Source: Actinomycetospora succinea (GTDB lineage Bacteria; Actinomycetota; Actinomycetes; Mycobacteriales; Pseudonocardiaceae). Taken from it: a DNA stretch of 64,000 nucleotides. The stretch lies in the NCBI RefSeq assembly GCF_004363095.1, contig NZ_SNYO01000003.1:124001-188000 (forward strand), in the 5' to 3' direction. Position numbers and translations under genes: made by a program. This document shows positions 24,658-33,174 of the stretch, in pieces (the stretch's first letter is position 1; each line of letters starts with the position of its first letter). The notes under the pieces were generated by a model. The model was not told where the DNA came from and ran no database searches. It saw only the letters and a program-made list of their open reading frames with translations.

Positions 24658-25770
24658 ATGCGACGACGCACCGCCCGCACCGCGGCCACCCTCGGCCTGA
24701 TCGCGGGCCTCGCGCTCGCCGGGTGCAGCAACCAGCCACCCGCGCCACCGCCGGCCCCCGCCACACCGCCCACGACCACCACGGGCTTCCTCCCGCCGGG
24801 CGTCCCCACCGAGGGCACCCGCCCGCCGACGGAGCAGCTGCCCCTGGCCGCCGAGCCGCAGGGAGCCCCCGCGCCGACCGCGACCCCGCCCGGGCGCCAG
24901 GTCCAGGTCGGGTCCGCGCCCGAGGGCGTCGTGGTCGACCCGGTGACGCGCACCGTGGCGGTCGCCAAGCGCAACCCCAACGAGCTCGTCCTGCTCGACG
25001 CCGACACCGGCGCGATCCGCACCCGCACCCCGCTGCCGGGCTTCGTCCGCCACCTCCAGCTCGCCGCACCGGGCGGCCCGGTGCTCGTGCCGGTCGAGAG
25101 CGCCAACGCCGTGGTCCGCGTCGCGCTCCCCGGCGGCCAGGCCGACCCGCCGCTGGTCGTCGGCACCGTGCCCCACGACGTCACCCAGGCCCCGAACGGC
25201 ACCGTGATCGCCGCCGACGAGCTCGGCGGGACCGTCTCGGCGGTGCGCGGCGACCAGGTCGTCAAGGTCTTCACCGACGCCGTGCAGCCCGCGGGCGTCG
25301 CCCCGGTCGGCGACACCGTCGGCATGGTCGACGTCCGCAAGAACACGCTGACCACCTACGACGTCGCGACCCTGCGCATCGTCGGCGAGGCCCCGTCCGG
25401 CGCCGGGCCGACCCACCTCGTCGCCGACCGCCACGGGCGCATGATCGCCACCGACACCCGCGGCGACGCCGTGATCGTCTTCGAGCCCACGACCGGGCCG
25501 AACGGAGGGCCGCGCGAGGTCGCCCGCGTGCCTCAGCCCGGCGGGCCCTACGGCATCACCTACGACCCCGCCCGCGACCGCCTCTGGGTCGCGTCCTCGG
25601 GCACCAACGAGGTCGTCGGCTACGACATGGCCGCGCCCCAGCCCCGCGAGGTCGCCCGGGTCGCGACGATCCAGAACCCCTACACGCTCGGCGTCGACCC
25701 GCAGACCGGCCGACTGTACGTCGCCGGCGTCTCCACCGGCGCCGTCCAGTTCGTCGACCCGCCCGCCTGA
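24658..25770 (+). CDS. Lipoprotein with YncE-like beta-propeller
   Basis: A 370-residue secreted protein. A signal peptide ends in the lipobox LALAGC, giving a lipid-anchored Cys at about residue 22. A Pro/Thr-rich spacer of about 55 residues comes next. The rest consists of repeated strands such as GVVVDPVTRTVAVAKRN, THLVADRHGRM and YGITYDPARDRLWVASSGTNEV, typical of a YncE/SMP-30-like propeller. Its ligand and role are unknown. It converges with the LCP gene. Confidence 0.83.
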   Translation: MRRRTARTAATLGLIAGLALAGCSNQPPAPPPAPATPPTTTTGFLPPGVPTEGTRPPTEQLPLAAEPQGAPAPTATPPGRQVQVGSAPEGVVVDPVTRTVAVAKRNPNELVLLDADTGAIRTRTPLPGFVRHLQLAAPGGPVLVPVESANAVVRVALPGGQADPPLVVGTVPHDVTQAPNGTVIAADELGGTVSAVRGDQVVKVFTDAVQPAGVAPVGDTVGMVDVRKNTLTTYDVATLRIVGEAPSGAGPTHLVADRHGRMIATDTRGDAVIVFEPTTGPNGGPREVARVPQPGGPYGITYDPARDRLWVASSGTNEVVGYDMAAPQPREVARVATIQNPYTLGVDPQTGRLYVAGVSTGAVQFVDPPA

Positions 25771-25800
25771 GGCCCGCTCCCCCGGGACCCGGTCACCCGG

Positions 25801-27168
25801 TCACCCGCCGGTGATCAGGTCCTGGGGGATCGTCTCGTCCTCGCGAATGGCGTCGAAGTACTGCGCGGACTTCTGCTTGTTCCACACGACGCCGCCGGAG
25901 ACGCTGGTCGACAGGTCGATCGGGACCGTCGAGGTGACCCCGCTGCCGCCGGAGAGCGAGCGCATCGCGAAGCCGAGGCTCGCGAGGTTCCAGACGTGGG
26001 TGCCGTCGTCGACCGTCAGCGTGGCGATCGCGGAGTTCGCGAACGGCACGATGCGGAAGGGGTTGAGCAGCACCGTCGGGCTCGACGCCTCGGAGATCAG
26101 CGCCGAGAGGAACTTGCGCTGGTTCTGGATGCGCTGCAGGTCGGCGTTGGGGAACGCGCGGGTCCGCACGAAGCCCAGCGCGTTCGGGCCGTCGAGGTCC
26201 TGGCAGCCGGCCGGCAGGTCGATGCCCGCCTTGGGGTCGTCGATCGCCTCGTCGAGGCACATGTTGACGCCGCCGATGGCGTCGACCATGCCGGCGAAGC
26301 CCTCGAAGCCGATCTCCGCGTAGTGGTCGATCTCGATGTCGGCGTTCTGCTCGATGGTCTGCACGAGCAGCTTCGGGCCACCGATCCCGTACGCGGAGTT
26401 CAGGCGGCCCCGGCCGTGGCCCGGGATGGACAGGATCGAGTCGCGCGGCAGGCTCGTCAGCGACGTCTGGCCGCCGAAGCCGCCGACGTGCACGAGCATC
26501 ATCGTGTCGGTGCGGCTGCCGTCGACCTCGCCGGTGGAGAGCTGCTGGGCGGCCGCGTCGTCGATGCCGGCGCGGCTGTCCGAGCCGATGATCAGCCAGT
26601 TGGTGCCGGAGCTCGCCGAGCCCTCGTACTCGGGCAGGGCGTCGACCCGCGTCATCTGCGTGTCGAGGTAGATCCCGAAGCCGACGAAGAGCAGGACGAT
26701 GACGGCGAGCACGGCGCCGATGCGCTTGGGCCAGCTCCAGTGCGCGAGCGGTCCCCGGCGGCCGCCACCGCCGCCACCCCCGGTCCGCGACCAGGCGGGG
26801 CGCTCGGGCATCCGGTCGCGCCAGGACTGCCGCGGCCCGCCCTGCTCGCGGGCCGCGCGGGCGACGTCGGGGTCGAAGCCGACCTGGGGGTCGCGGTTCC
26901 AGTCGGGCGCGCCGACGCGGGTCGGCTGCTGGCGCGGGCCGCCGGGCGGCGGCGCGGGGACGCCCCCGTTGCCACCACGACCACCGCCGCGGCCCCCACC
27001 GCCGCCGCGCCCGCGCCCCGGCATCTGGAACCCGCCGGGCCGCGGGGCCTGCGGAGGTGGACCCGCCGGACGGCCGGGCGGGGGTCCGCCGGGAGGGGGT
27101 CCGGGCGGCCCGGGCGGCGGGCCGCCACCAGGTCGCCCCCGGCCGGGGGGTCCGCCGGGTCGGTTCAT
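25801..27168 (-). CDS. LytR-CpsA-Psr (LCP) family cell-wall ligase
   Basis: A 455-residue protein. Residues 1-145 are an extreme Pro/Gly/Arg low-complexity segment, cytoplasmic and probably disordered. One membrane helix lies at about 148-170, then the LCP domain with NWLIIGSDSR, the acidic SRTDTMMLVHV, SLPRDS and RLNSAYGIGG motifs, and FVRTRAFPNADLQRIQNQ. LCP enzymes move polymers such as arabinogalactan from lipid carriers to peptidoglycan. No C-terminal LytR_C domain is present. The ATG at 27168 starts directly with the Pro/Gly region. Confidence 0.9.
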   Translation of the reverse strand: MNRPGGPPGRGRPGGGPPPGPPGPPPGGPPPGRPAGPPPQAPRPGGFQMPGRGRGGGGGRGGGRGGNGGVPAPPPGGPRQQPTRVGAPDWNRDPQVGFDPDVARAAREQGGPRQSWRDRMPERPAWSRTGGGGGGGRRGPLAHWSWPKRIGAVLAVIVLLFVGFGIYLDTQMTRVDALPEYEGSASSGTNWLIIGSDSRAGIDDAAAQQLSTGEVDGSRTDTMMLVHVGGFGGQTSLTSLPRDSILSIPGHGRGRLNSAYGIGGPKLLVQTIEQNADIEIDHYAEIGFEGFAGMVDAIGGVNMCLDEAIDDPKAGIDLPAGCQDLDGPNALGFVRTRAFPNADLQRIQNQRKFLSALISEASSPTVLLNPFRIVPFANSAIATLTVDDGTHVWNLASLGFAMRSLSGGSGVTSTVPIDLSTSVSGGVVWNKQKSAQYFDAIREDETIPQDLITGG

Positions 27169-27382
27169 CGCCGTCTCACCTCGCGCCTCGCGTGACGGGG
27201 CGTCGGGGGACGCCCGGCCGGCTCTCGGCTGCCGACCGCGGGGCCGTCGTGATCGATGAGGATACGCAGGCCACAGGGCCGCCGAGCGCCCCCCGCTCGT
27301 CCGGGGGTCCTCGGACGGGTCGCGGAGGCCCGCCGGACCCCGTCACACGTCCGGACCAGCCGCAGCCCGGACGCCGCGTCGA

Positions 27383-28072
27383 TCAGGACGGGTGCGCGGT
27401 GCGGTCGATGACCGCGAGGATCAGCTCGGTGACCGTCGGGGTCAGCTCGGCGAGCCGGTCGCCGCGCCCGTCCTCGACGGCGTCGAGGACCAGCTCGTTG
27501 ATGCCGCCGACGAGCGCGACGGCGGTGGGGTGCGAGAGCCCGCGCACGCCGGCGAGCTCGGGGACCGCCGCGGGGCCCTCCTCCCCCGAGGCCCACCGCG
27601 CGGCGCCGAGGGCGATGAGGACGGAGAGCTGCTCGGCGAAGCGGTTGAGCACCTCGCGGCGCACCCGCCAGCCGCGCGGACCGAGCCCGCTGATCTCGGT
27701 GAGCAGGGTGCGGGTGAGCGCCGGCTGCTCGGCGAGGGCGGCCAGGTAGGCCGACGTGCCCGCCGTCACCTCGTCGGCGAGAGACGGCGGCGCGGCGTCC
27801 GGCGCGGCCTCGACGACGGGCGCGACGGCCTCGGCGATCCGGGTCAGCGGCTGCTCGGCGGCGGCCACGTAGGCGGCGAGGAAGCAGTCCTCGCGGTCGG
27901 AGAAGTGCTGGTAGAACGTCCGCTTTGACACCCGCGCGGCCGCGACGACGTCGGCGACGGTCACGGCCGCGTACCCCCGCTCGGCGACGAGGGTGATCAT
28001 CGCCTGGACGAGACGGTCGCGGTGCGCGGAGCCGGCGGCACCCACGGGACCGGCGGCGGCGGGAACGGACAC
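27383..28072 (-). CDS. TetR family transcriptional regulator
   Basis: A 229-residue repressor with the HTH segment GYAAVTVADVVAAARVSKRTFYQHFSDRED near residues 35-65 and a helical ligand-binding domain. It is divergent from the monooxygenase gene, and two similar palindromes lie between them, so it likely represses itself and the monooxygenase set. The GTG at 28072 is the most plausible start because the first box begins just 8 bases away. Longer starts upstream would run through the operators. The inducer is probably a substrate of the BVMO/P450 enzymes (inference). Confidence 0.88.
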   Translation of the reverse strand: MSVPAAAGPVGAAGSAHRDRLVQAMITLVAERGYAAVTVADVVAAARVSKRTFYQHFSDREDCFLAAYVAAAEQPLTRIAEAVAPVVEAAPDAAPPSLADEVTAGTSAYLAALAEQPALTRTLLTEISGLGPRGWRVRREVLNRFAEQLSVLIALGAARWASGEEGPAAVPELAGVRGLSHPTAVALVGGINELVLDAVEDGRGDRLAELTPTVTELILAVIDRTAHPS

Positions 28073-28079
28073 TGGACAA

Positions 28080-28097
28080 CGGTACCACCGCGTACCA
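28080..28097. promoter_or_regulatory. TetR operator candidate, box 1 (imperfect)
   Basis: CGGTACCACCGCGTACCA shares the CGGTAC and GCGTACC half-sites of box 2 with a less symmetric centre. It lies right before the tetR start, 34 bases from box 2, and could mediate autorepression. Confidence 0.55.
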
Positions 28098-28113
28098 CAC
28101 TGGGGCGCCACTT

Positions 28114-28131
28114 CGGTACGCTTGCGTACCG
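28114..28131. promoter_or_regulatory. TetR operator, box 2 (perfect palindrome)
   Basis: CGGTACGC and GCGTACCG are perfect 8-base arms around TT. The site is in the tetR/BVMO divergent region, 70 bases before the BVMO ATG. Length and symmetry fit a TetR dimer site. Confidence 0.7.
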
Positions 28132-28200
28132 CTGGCGTCGATCACAGGCGCGGACCGGGTACGACGTCCCGGTCGACGACGTCCACCGAGGAGGGACTCC

Positions 28201-29769
28201 ATGAGCACGCCGACCCGGACCCCCGACGAGGCCCCGTCCGACACAGCAGCGTCCGACACGGCCCCGTCCGACACCGGACCGGACCGTGACGGCGGCCGCG
28301 TCCCGCACCTCGCCGTGGCCATCGTCGGCAACGGCTTCTCCGGCCTCGGCACGGCGATCCGGCTGCGCCAGGCGGGCGAGGACAACTTCCTGATCTTCGA
28401 GCGGCACGACGACGTCGGCGGCACCTGGCGCGACAACTCCTACCCCGGCTGCGCCTGTGACGTGCCGAGCCACCTGTACTCGTTCTCGTTCGCCCCCAAC
28501 CCGGACTGGAGCCGCTCCTTCTCGGGCCAGCCGGAGATCCACGCCTACCTGCAGCGCGTGTCGGCCGAGTACGACATCAACCGCTTCACCCGCCACCGCC
28601 ACGAGGTGCTCGACGCCACGTGGGACGACGACGCGCAGCACTGGACGGTGACGACGACCCAGGGCACGTGGACCGCGGACGCGCTCGTCCTCGGCTCCGG
28701 CGCCCTGTCCGACCCGTCCTTCCCCGACGTCCCCGGGCTCGAGGAGTTCGAGGGCCCGGTCTTCCACTCCGCGACCTGGCGGCACGACCTCGACCTCACC
28801 GGCCGCAAGGTCGCCGTCATCGGCACCGGTGCGTCGGCGATCCAGTTCGTGCCGGAGATCGCGCCGGTCGTGGGCGAACTGAAGGTCTTCCAGCGCACGC
28901 CGCCGTGGATCATGCCGCGCGGCGACCGCGCCATCACCTGGCCCGAGAAGCTGCTCTTCCGCTGGTTCCCGCCGGCCCAGCGCCTGGTGCGCGAGGCGAT
29001 CTACTGGGCGCGCGAGACGTTCGTGTTCGGGTTCAAGGACCCGCGGCGCATGGCGAAGGCCGCGAAGATCGCCGAGGCCCACATGCGCCGGCAGGTGAGC
29101 GACCCGGAGCTGCGCGAGAAGATCACGCCGAGCTATTCCATGGGCTGCAAGCGCATCCTGCTGTCCAACGACTACCTGCCCGCGCTCGACCGGGACAACG
29201 TCGAGGTGGTCACCGAGAAGATCGTGGAGATCCGGCCCCACGCGGTCGTCACCGCCGACGGCACGGAGCACGAGGTCGACACGATCATCGCCGGCACCGG
29301 CTTCGCGATCGGCGACCTGCCGATCAGCCACCGCATCCACGGCCGCGACGGGCGCACCCTCGCCGAGCACTGGGCCGGCTCGCCGTACGCCCACAACGGC
29401 ACGATGATCGCGGGCTTCCCGAACGCGTTCACCCTGCTCGGGCCGAACACCGGGCTCGGGCACAACTCGGTCGTGTTCATGATCGAGTCGCAGATCGCGC
29501 TCGTCCTCGACACCCTGCGCCACCAGCGCGCCCACGGCATCGGGGCCGTCGAGCCCACCCGGGCCGCGCAGGACGCGTTCGTCGCCGAGATGCAGCGCAA
29601 GACGGAGGGCACCGTGTGGGTCGATGGCGGGTGCTCGAGCTGGTACCTCGACAAGCACGGCCAGAACTCCGCGCTGTGGCCGACCTTCACGATGCCGTTC
29701 CGCCGGCGCCTGCGGCGCTTCCGGCCGGAGGAGCACACGCTCACGCCGCTCGCCCCGACCCGACGCTGA
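28201..29769 (+). CDS. Flavin-containing Baeyer-Villiger monooxygenase
   Basis: A 522-residue FAD/NADPH enzyme. After an N-terminal SDT repeat stretch of about 35 residues come the FAD motif IVGNGFSGLG and the GGTWRDNSYPGCACDVPSHLYS segment. The BVMO fingerprint FEGPVFHSATW and the second Rossmann motif VIGTGASAIQ follow. It inserts oxygen next to ketones to form esters or lactones. It is first in a same-strand set with an SDR (22 bases on) and a P450, under a TetR. The set fits oxidation of a cyclic or alkyl alcohol: hydroxylation, then ketone formation, then ester formation (inference). Confidence 0.92.
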   Translation: MSTPTRTPDEAPSDTAASDTAPSDTGPDRDGGRVPHLAVAIVGNGFSGLGTAIRLRQAGEDNFLIFERHDDVGGTWRDNSYPGCACDVPSHLYSFSFAPNPDWSRSFSGQPEIHAYLQRVSAEYDINRFTRHRHEVLDATWDDDAQHWTVTTTQGTWTADALVLGSGALSDPSFPDVPGLEEFEGPVFHSATWRHDLDLTGRKVAVIGTGASAIQFVPEIAPVVGELKVFQRTPPWIMPRGDRAITWPEKLLFRWFPPAQRLVREAIYWARETFVFGFKDPRRMAKAAKIAEAHMRRQVSDPELREKITPSYSMGCKRILLSNDYLPALDRDNVEVVTEKIVEIRPHAVVTADGTEHEVDTIIAGTGFAIGDLPISHRIHGRDGRTLAEHWAGSPYAHNGTMIAGFPNAFTLLGPNTGLGHNSVVFMIESQIALVLDTLRHQRAHGIGAVEPTRAAQDAFVAEMQRKTEGTVWVDGGCSSWYLDKHGQNSALWPTFTMPFRRRLRRFRPEEHTLTPLAPTRR

Positions 29770-29791
29770 TCACGACCCCCGAGGAGATCCG

Positions 29792-30676
29792 ATGACCACC
29801 GACCTGACCGGCAAGGTCCTCTTCATCACCGGCGCCGCCCGCGGGATCGGCGAGGAGACCGCGCGGCGCGCCGCCGCCCGCGGTGCCCATGTCGCCGCCG
29901 TCGGCATGGAGCCCGAGCGCCTGGAGAAGCTCGTCACCGAGCTCGGCCCGGGCCACTGCTGGGCCGAGTGCGACGTCACCGACCAGGCCTCGCTCGAGGT
30001 CGCGGTCGCGACCACCGTCCGCGCGCTGGGCGGGATCGACGTCGTGATCGCCAACGCCGGCATCGCCAACCACGGCACGGTCGCCGAGAGCCCCGCCGAC
30101 GTGATCGCCCGCGTCATGGAGGTCAACCTCATCGGCGTCTCGCGGACCGTGTCCGCCACCGTCGCCGAGGTCGAGAAGCGGCAGGGCTACCTGCTGCTCG
30201 TGTCCTCGCTCGCCGCCTTCACCGCGCTGCCGGGCATGGCCGCGTACTGCGGCGCCAAGGCCGGCGTCGAGAACTACGGCAACGCGCTGCGCTTCGAGCT
30301 CGCCCACCGCGGGATCGGCGTCGGCACCGCACACATGGGGTGGATCGACACCGACCTCGTGCGCGACGTGAAGGCCGACTCGTCGACGTTCGAGGAGACC
30401 CTCAAGCGGCTGCCCTACCCGCTGGGCGCGCTGACCTCGGTCGAGGACTGCGCGAACGCGTTCCTCGAGGGGATCGCCAGGCGCAAGCGCCGGATCTTCG
30501 TGCCGAAGGCGGTCGCGCTCGTCGCGGCGGCCCGTCCGATCACGTTCTCGTGGATCGGCGACCTGCCCGTGCTGGCGCAGGCGAAGCAGATGGTGCCCCG
30601 TCTGGAGGAGCAGTTCCGGAAGACCGGACGCACCTTCGGGGCCACGAGTGCTGGGATGGGCAAGACGCGGACGTGA
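29792..30676 (+). CDS. Short-chain dehydrogenase/reductase
   Basis: A 294-residue classical SDR. TGAARGIG binds the cofactor near residue 14, NAGIAN follows, the catalytic Ser is in LLVSSLAAF, and Tyr/Lys lie in YCGAK. A longer C-terminal region (about 40 residues more than the core) may shape the substrate site. The ATG at 29792 has GAGGAG upstream. It follows the monooxygenase gene closely and likely makes or uses the ketone substrate of that enzyme. Confidence 0.9.
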   Translation: MTTDLTGKVLFITGAARGIGEETARRAAARGAHVAAVGMEPERLEKLVTELGPGHCWAECDVTDQASLEVAVATTVRALGGIDVVIANAGIANHGTVAESPADVIARVMEVNLIGVSRTVSATVAEVEKRQGYLLLVSSLAAFTALPGMAAYCGAKAGVENYGNALRFELAHRGIGVGTAHMGWIDTDLVRDVKADSSTFEETLKRLPYPLGALTSVEDCANAFLEGIARRKRRIFVPKAVALVAAARPITFSWIGDLPVLAQAKQMVPRLEEQFRKTGRTFGATSAGMGKTRT

Positions 30677-30756
30677 CGGCACGGCGGGGGCACGCGGCCA
30701 CGCGTACCGTCGTCACTGAACCACCACTCAGTGAACCCGGAAGGGGTCCTGCTTCC

Positions 30757-31986
30757 GTGACCGACGTCGCCCCCGCGCCGCTCTTCACCGACGACTACTG
30801 GCACGAGCCGTTCGCCGCCCTGGGTGAGCTGCGCGAGCGCGGGCCGGTGCACGAGGTCGACCTGCCCGAGGGCGGCCGGACCTGGCTGGTGACGCGGTAC
30901 GCGGACGCCCGGTCGGTGATGTCGGACCCGCGCTTCGTCAAGGACTTCCGGAACACGCTGCCGGAGGACCAGCGGGCCGCGGTCCCCGGCATCCCCTCGC
31001 CGGGCGGCGAGATGATGCTGCTCAACGACCCGCCGGTGCACACGCGCCTGCGCAAGCTCGTGGTGAAGGCGTTCACCGTGCGCCGGGTCGCCGCGCTGCG
31101 CCCGGGCGTCGAGACGATCGCGACGTCGCTGCTCGCGGGCCTGCCGGGCGACGAGCCGGTCGACCTCGTCGCGTCGTACGCGGTGCCGCTGCCCACGGCG
31201 GTGATCTGCGAGCTGCTCGGCGTGCCGGTGGAGGACCAGGACGCGTTCGGCGAGTGGTCGCGGATCCTCATCGACGACACCGGCGAGGCCGCCAGCCAGC
31301 AGGCGAACGCGAGCCTTGCCGCGTACCTCGCCGAGCTCGTCGAGCGCAAGCGCGCCGAGCCCGACGACGCGCTCATCTCCGCGCTCATCGCGGTGTCGGA
31401 GGAGGGCGAGCAGCTCTCGACCAACGAGATCATCGCGATGGCGATGCTGCTGCTGATCGCCGGCCACGAGACCACGGCGACGCTGATCACGACCGCGGTG
31501 GAGCGGATGCTGCGCGACCCCGCGCTGCGCGACCGGCTCGCCGCCGCCGACTCCGACGAGCTGCGCGCCGCGATCGAGGAGTTCCTGCGCTGGGGCTCCC
31601 CGATTGCCCAGGCGCCGCTGCGCTTCGCCGCCGAGGACGTCGACTTCGACGGGGTCGTGGTGCCCCGCGGCGCGATGGTCATGGTGTCGCTGGCGGCGGC
31701 CAACCACGACCCGGCCCGCTTCGAGAACCCGGACGACTACGAGGAGCTGCGCGACACCACCGGGCACCTCGCGTTCGGCCACGGCCTGCACTTCTGCCTC
31801 GGCGCGTCGCTGGCCCGGCTCGAGGCCGAGGTGGCGCTGCGGACGCTGCTCGACCGCTTCCCCGGGTTCACCGCGGGCGTCGAGCTGCCCGTCGAGCGTC
31901 GCCGCAGCGTGCTGGTGAACGCCTGGGCGCGGCTGCCGGTCCTGCTCGGCGACGAAGCAGGCCAGGGGACCGCGCCGTCGGCGTGA
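30757..31986 (+). CDS. Cytochrome P450
   Basis: A 409-residue soluble bacterial P450. The oxygen-binding helix I motif AGHETT is near residue 240, ExxR is in EEFLRW, and the heme loop FGHGLHFCLGASLAR carries the axial Cys. Such enzymes need separate ferredoxin and reductase partners, which are not in the window. The GTG at 30757 follows GAAGGGG. CACTGA/TCAGTG (30714-30733) form a short inverted repeat upstream. It is grouped with the BVMO and SDR genes by strand and spacing. Confidence 0.93.
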   Translation: MTDVAPAPLFTDDYWHEPFAALGELRERGPVHEVDLPEGGRTWLVTRYADARSVMSDPRFVKDFRNTLPEDQRAAVPGIPSPGGEMMLLNDPPVHTRLRKLVVKAFTVRRVAALRPGVETIATSLLAGLPGDEPVDLVASYAVPLPTAVICELLGVPVEDQDAFGEWSRILIDDTGEAASQQANASLAAYLAELVERKRAEPDDALISALIAVSEEGEQLSTNEIIAMAMLLLIAGHETTATLITTAVERMLRDPALRDRLAAADSDELRAAIEEFLRWGSPIAQAPLRFAAEDVDFDGVVVPRGAMVMVSLAAANHDPARFENPDDYEELRDTTGHLAFGHGLHFCLGASLARLEAEVALRTLLDRFPGFTAGVELPVERRRSVLVNAWARLPVLLGDEAGQGTAPSA

Positions 31987-32016
31987 CGCTGTGACACCCT
32001 GCGGCGGGTGTCCAGC

Positions 32017-33162
32017 ATGACCGGCCCCGACGCCCGGTGGACCCTGGCGGTGGACCACGGGACCACGACGACGGTGGGCGCGTGGGCCGACGTCGACCCG
32101 CGCGACGGCTGGGTGCGCGTCGGCCCGGTCGGCATCGACGGCTCCCCGACGATGCCCTCGGCGGTGCTCTCGCGCCCCGACGGCGCCGTCCTGGCCGGGC
32201 GCCCGGCGCTCGAGGCCGGCGCGCTCGACCCGGCGGCGGCCCTGCTGCGCACGCGCCCGCACCTCGCGGCGAGCACCGGCGGCCCGCCCGAGCTGCTGAC
32301 GCAGTACCCCCGCCCGACCACGGCGGTCGACGTCGCGACGGCGCTCGTCGCGAAGGTCGTCCGCTCCGAGGCGGCCCGCCGCGGGACCCTGCCGTCCGCG
32401 GTCGTGCTGCTGCACCCCGCGTCGTGGTCGACGGCGGCGTGCGAGGCCCTGCGCGCCGCGGGCGCTGCGGCGCTGTCGGCGATCCCGTACACCTCCCCCG
32501 ACCAGCTCCAGCTGCTCGACTCCCCGCGCGCCGCGGCCCACCGCCTCGGCGGCCAGGGGCGGCTGCTCGTCGTCGACATCGGCGGCGCCGCGACCGAGCT
32601 CGCCGTCGTCGACCGGGGCAGCGACCACACCGGCTCGATCGCGGCGGCGCGCACGGTCAACGTCGGCGGCGAGGTGCTCGACGACGCGCTGGCCCAGCTC
32701 GTGCTCGACCGGGCGCCCCAGCCGTTCTCCGCACGCGTGCGCTTCGGCGGCGACCTCGAGGCCTACCGGGCCTGGTTCCGCCTGCGCACGGGCGTCCGTG
32801 AGGGCAAGGAGACGCTGGCCGCGAGCGGGTCGGTGGCCATCGCCCTGCCCGCCCTCCCGCCCGACAGCCCGGTCCCCGGGGTCGTCCAGCTGACCCACGC
32901 CGACCTCGGCGCCATGCTCGCCCCCGGGCTCGAGGAGATCGCCCAGGGCATCGGCGCCGTGGTCGACACGCTGACCGGGCCGCGGCCCGCGATGCTGGTG
33001 CGCGGCGGGCTCGCCGAGATGCCGCGCGTGCGGGAGTGGATCGCCGAGCGCACCGGGTTCGGCCTCGCGCACGGCGGGGACCCCGGCGCGGTCTCGGCGT
33101 TCGGCCCCGCCTCGGGCGCGGCGGCCTGGGCGGCCGAGCGGCTCGGGTTGGGACGGCACTGA
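32017..33162 (+). CDS. Hsp70-like protein with nucleotide-binding domain only
   Basis: A 381-residue actin/Hsp70-fold protein. It starts with TLAVDHGTTTTVGAW (phosphate 1), then PSAVVLLHPASW, the phosphate 2 segment LLVVDIGGAATELAVV, and a C-terminal GGLAEMPRVREWI adenosine region. The usual DnaK substrate-binding domain and lid are absent, as the protein stops after the NBD. Actinobacteria carry several such short relatives of unknown function. The ATG at 32017 is better spaced from GGCGGG than the in-frame GTG at 32008. Nei follows 12 bases later. Confidence 0.8.
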   Translation: MTGPDARWTLAVDHGTTTTVGAWADVDPRDGWVRVGPVGIDGSPTMPSAVLSRPDGAVLAGRPALEAGALDPAAALLRTRPHLAASTGGPPELLTQYPRPTTAVDVATALVAKVVRSEAARRGTLPSAVVLLHPASWSTAACEALRAAGAAALSAIPYTSPDQLQLLDSPRAAAHRLGGQGRLLVVDIGGAATELAVVDRGSDHTGSIAAARTVNVGGEVLDDALAQLVLDRAPQPFSARVRFGGDLEAYRAWFRLRTGVREGKETLAASGSVAIALPALPPDSPVPGVVQLTHADLGAMLAPGLEEIAQGIGAVVDTLTGPRPAMLVRGGLAEMPRVREWIAERTGFGLAHGGDPGAVSAFGPASGAAAWAAERLGLGRH

Positions 33163-33174
33163 CGGGAGCGTGGC

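Noticed and set aside
30714-30733. CACTGA/TCAGTG repeat upstream of the P450 gene as an operator
   Set aside because: Six-base arms with an 8-base spacer are weak, and it overlaps a direct TGAACC repeat, so no call was made.
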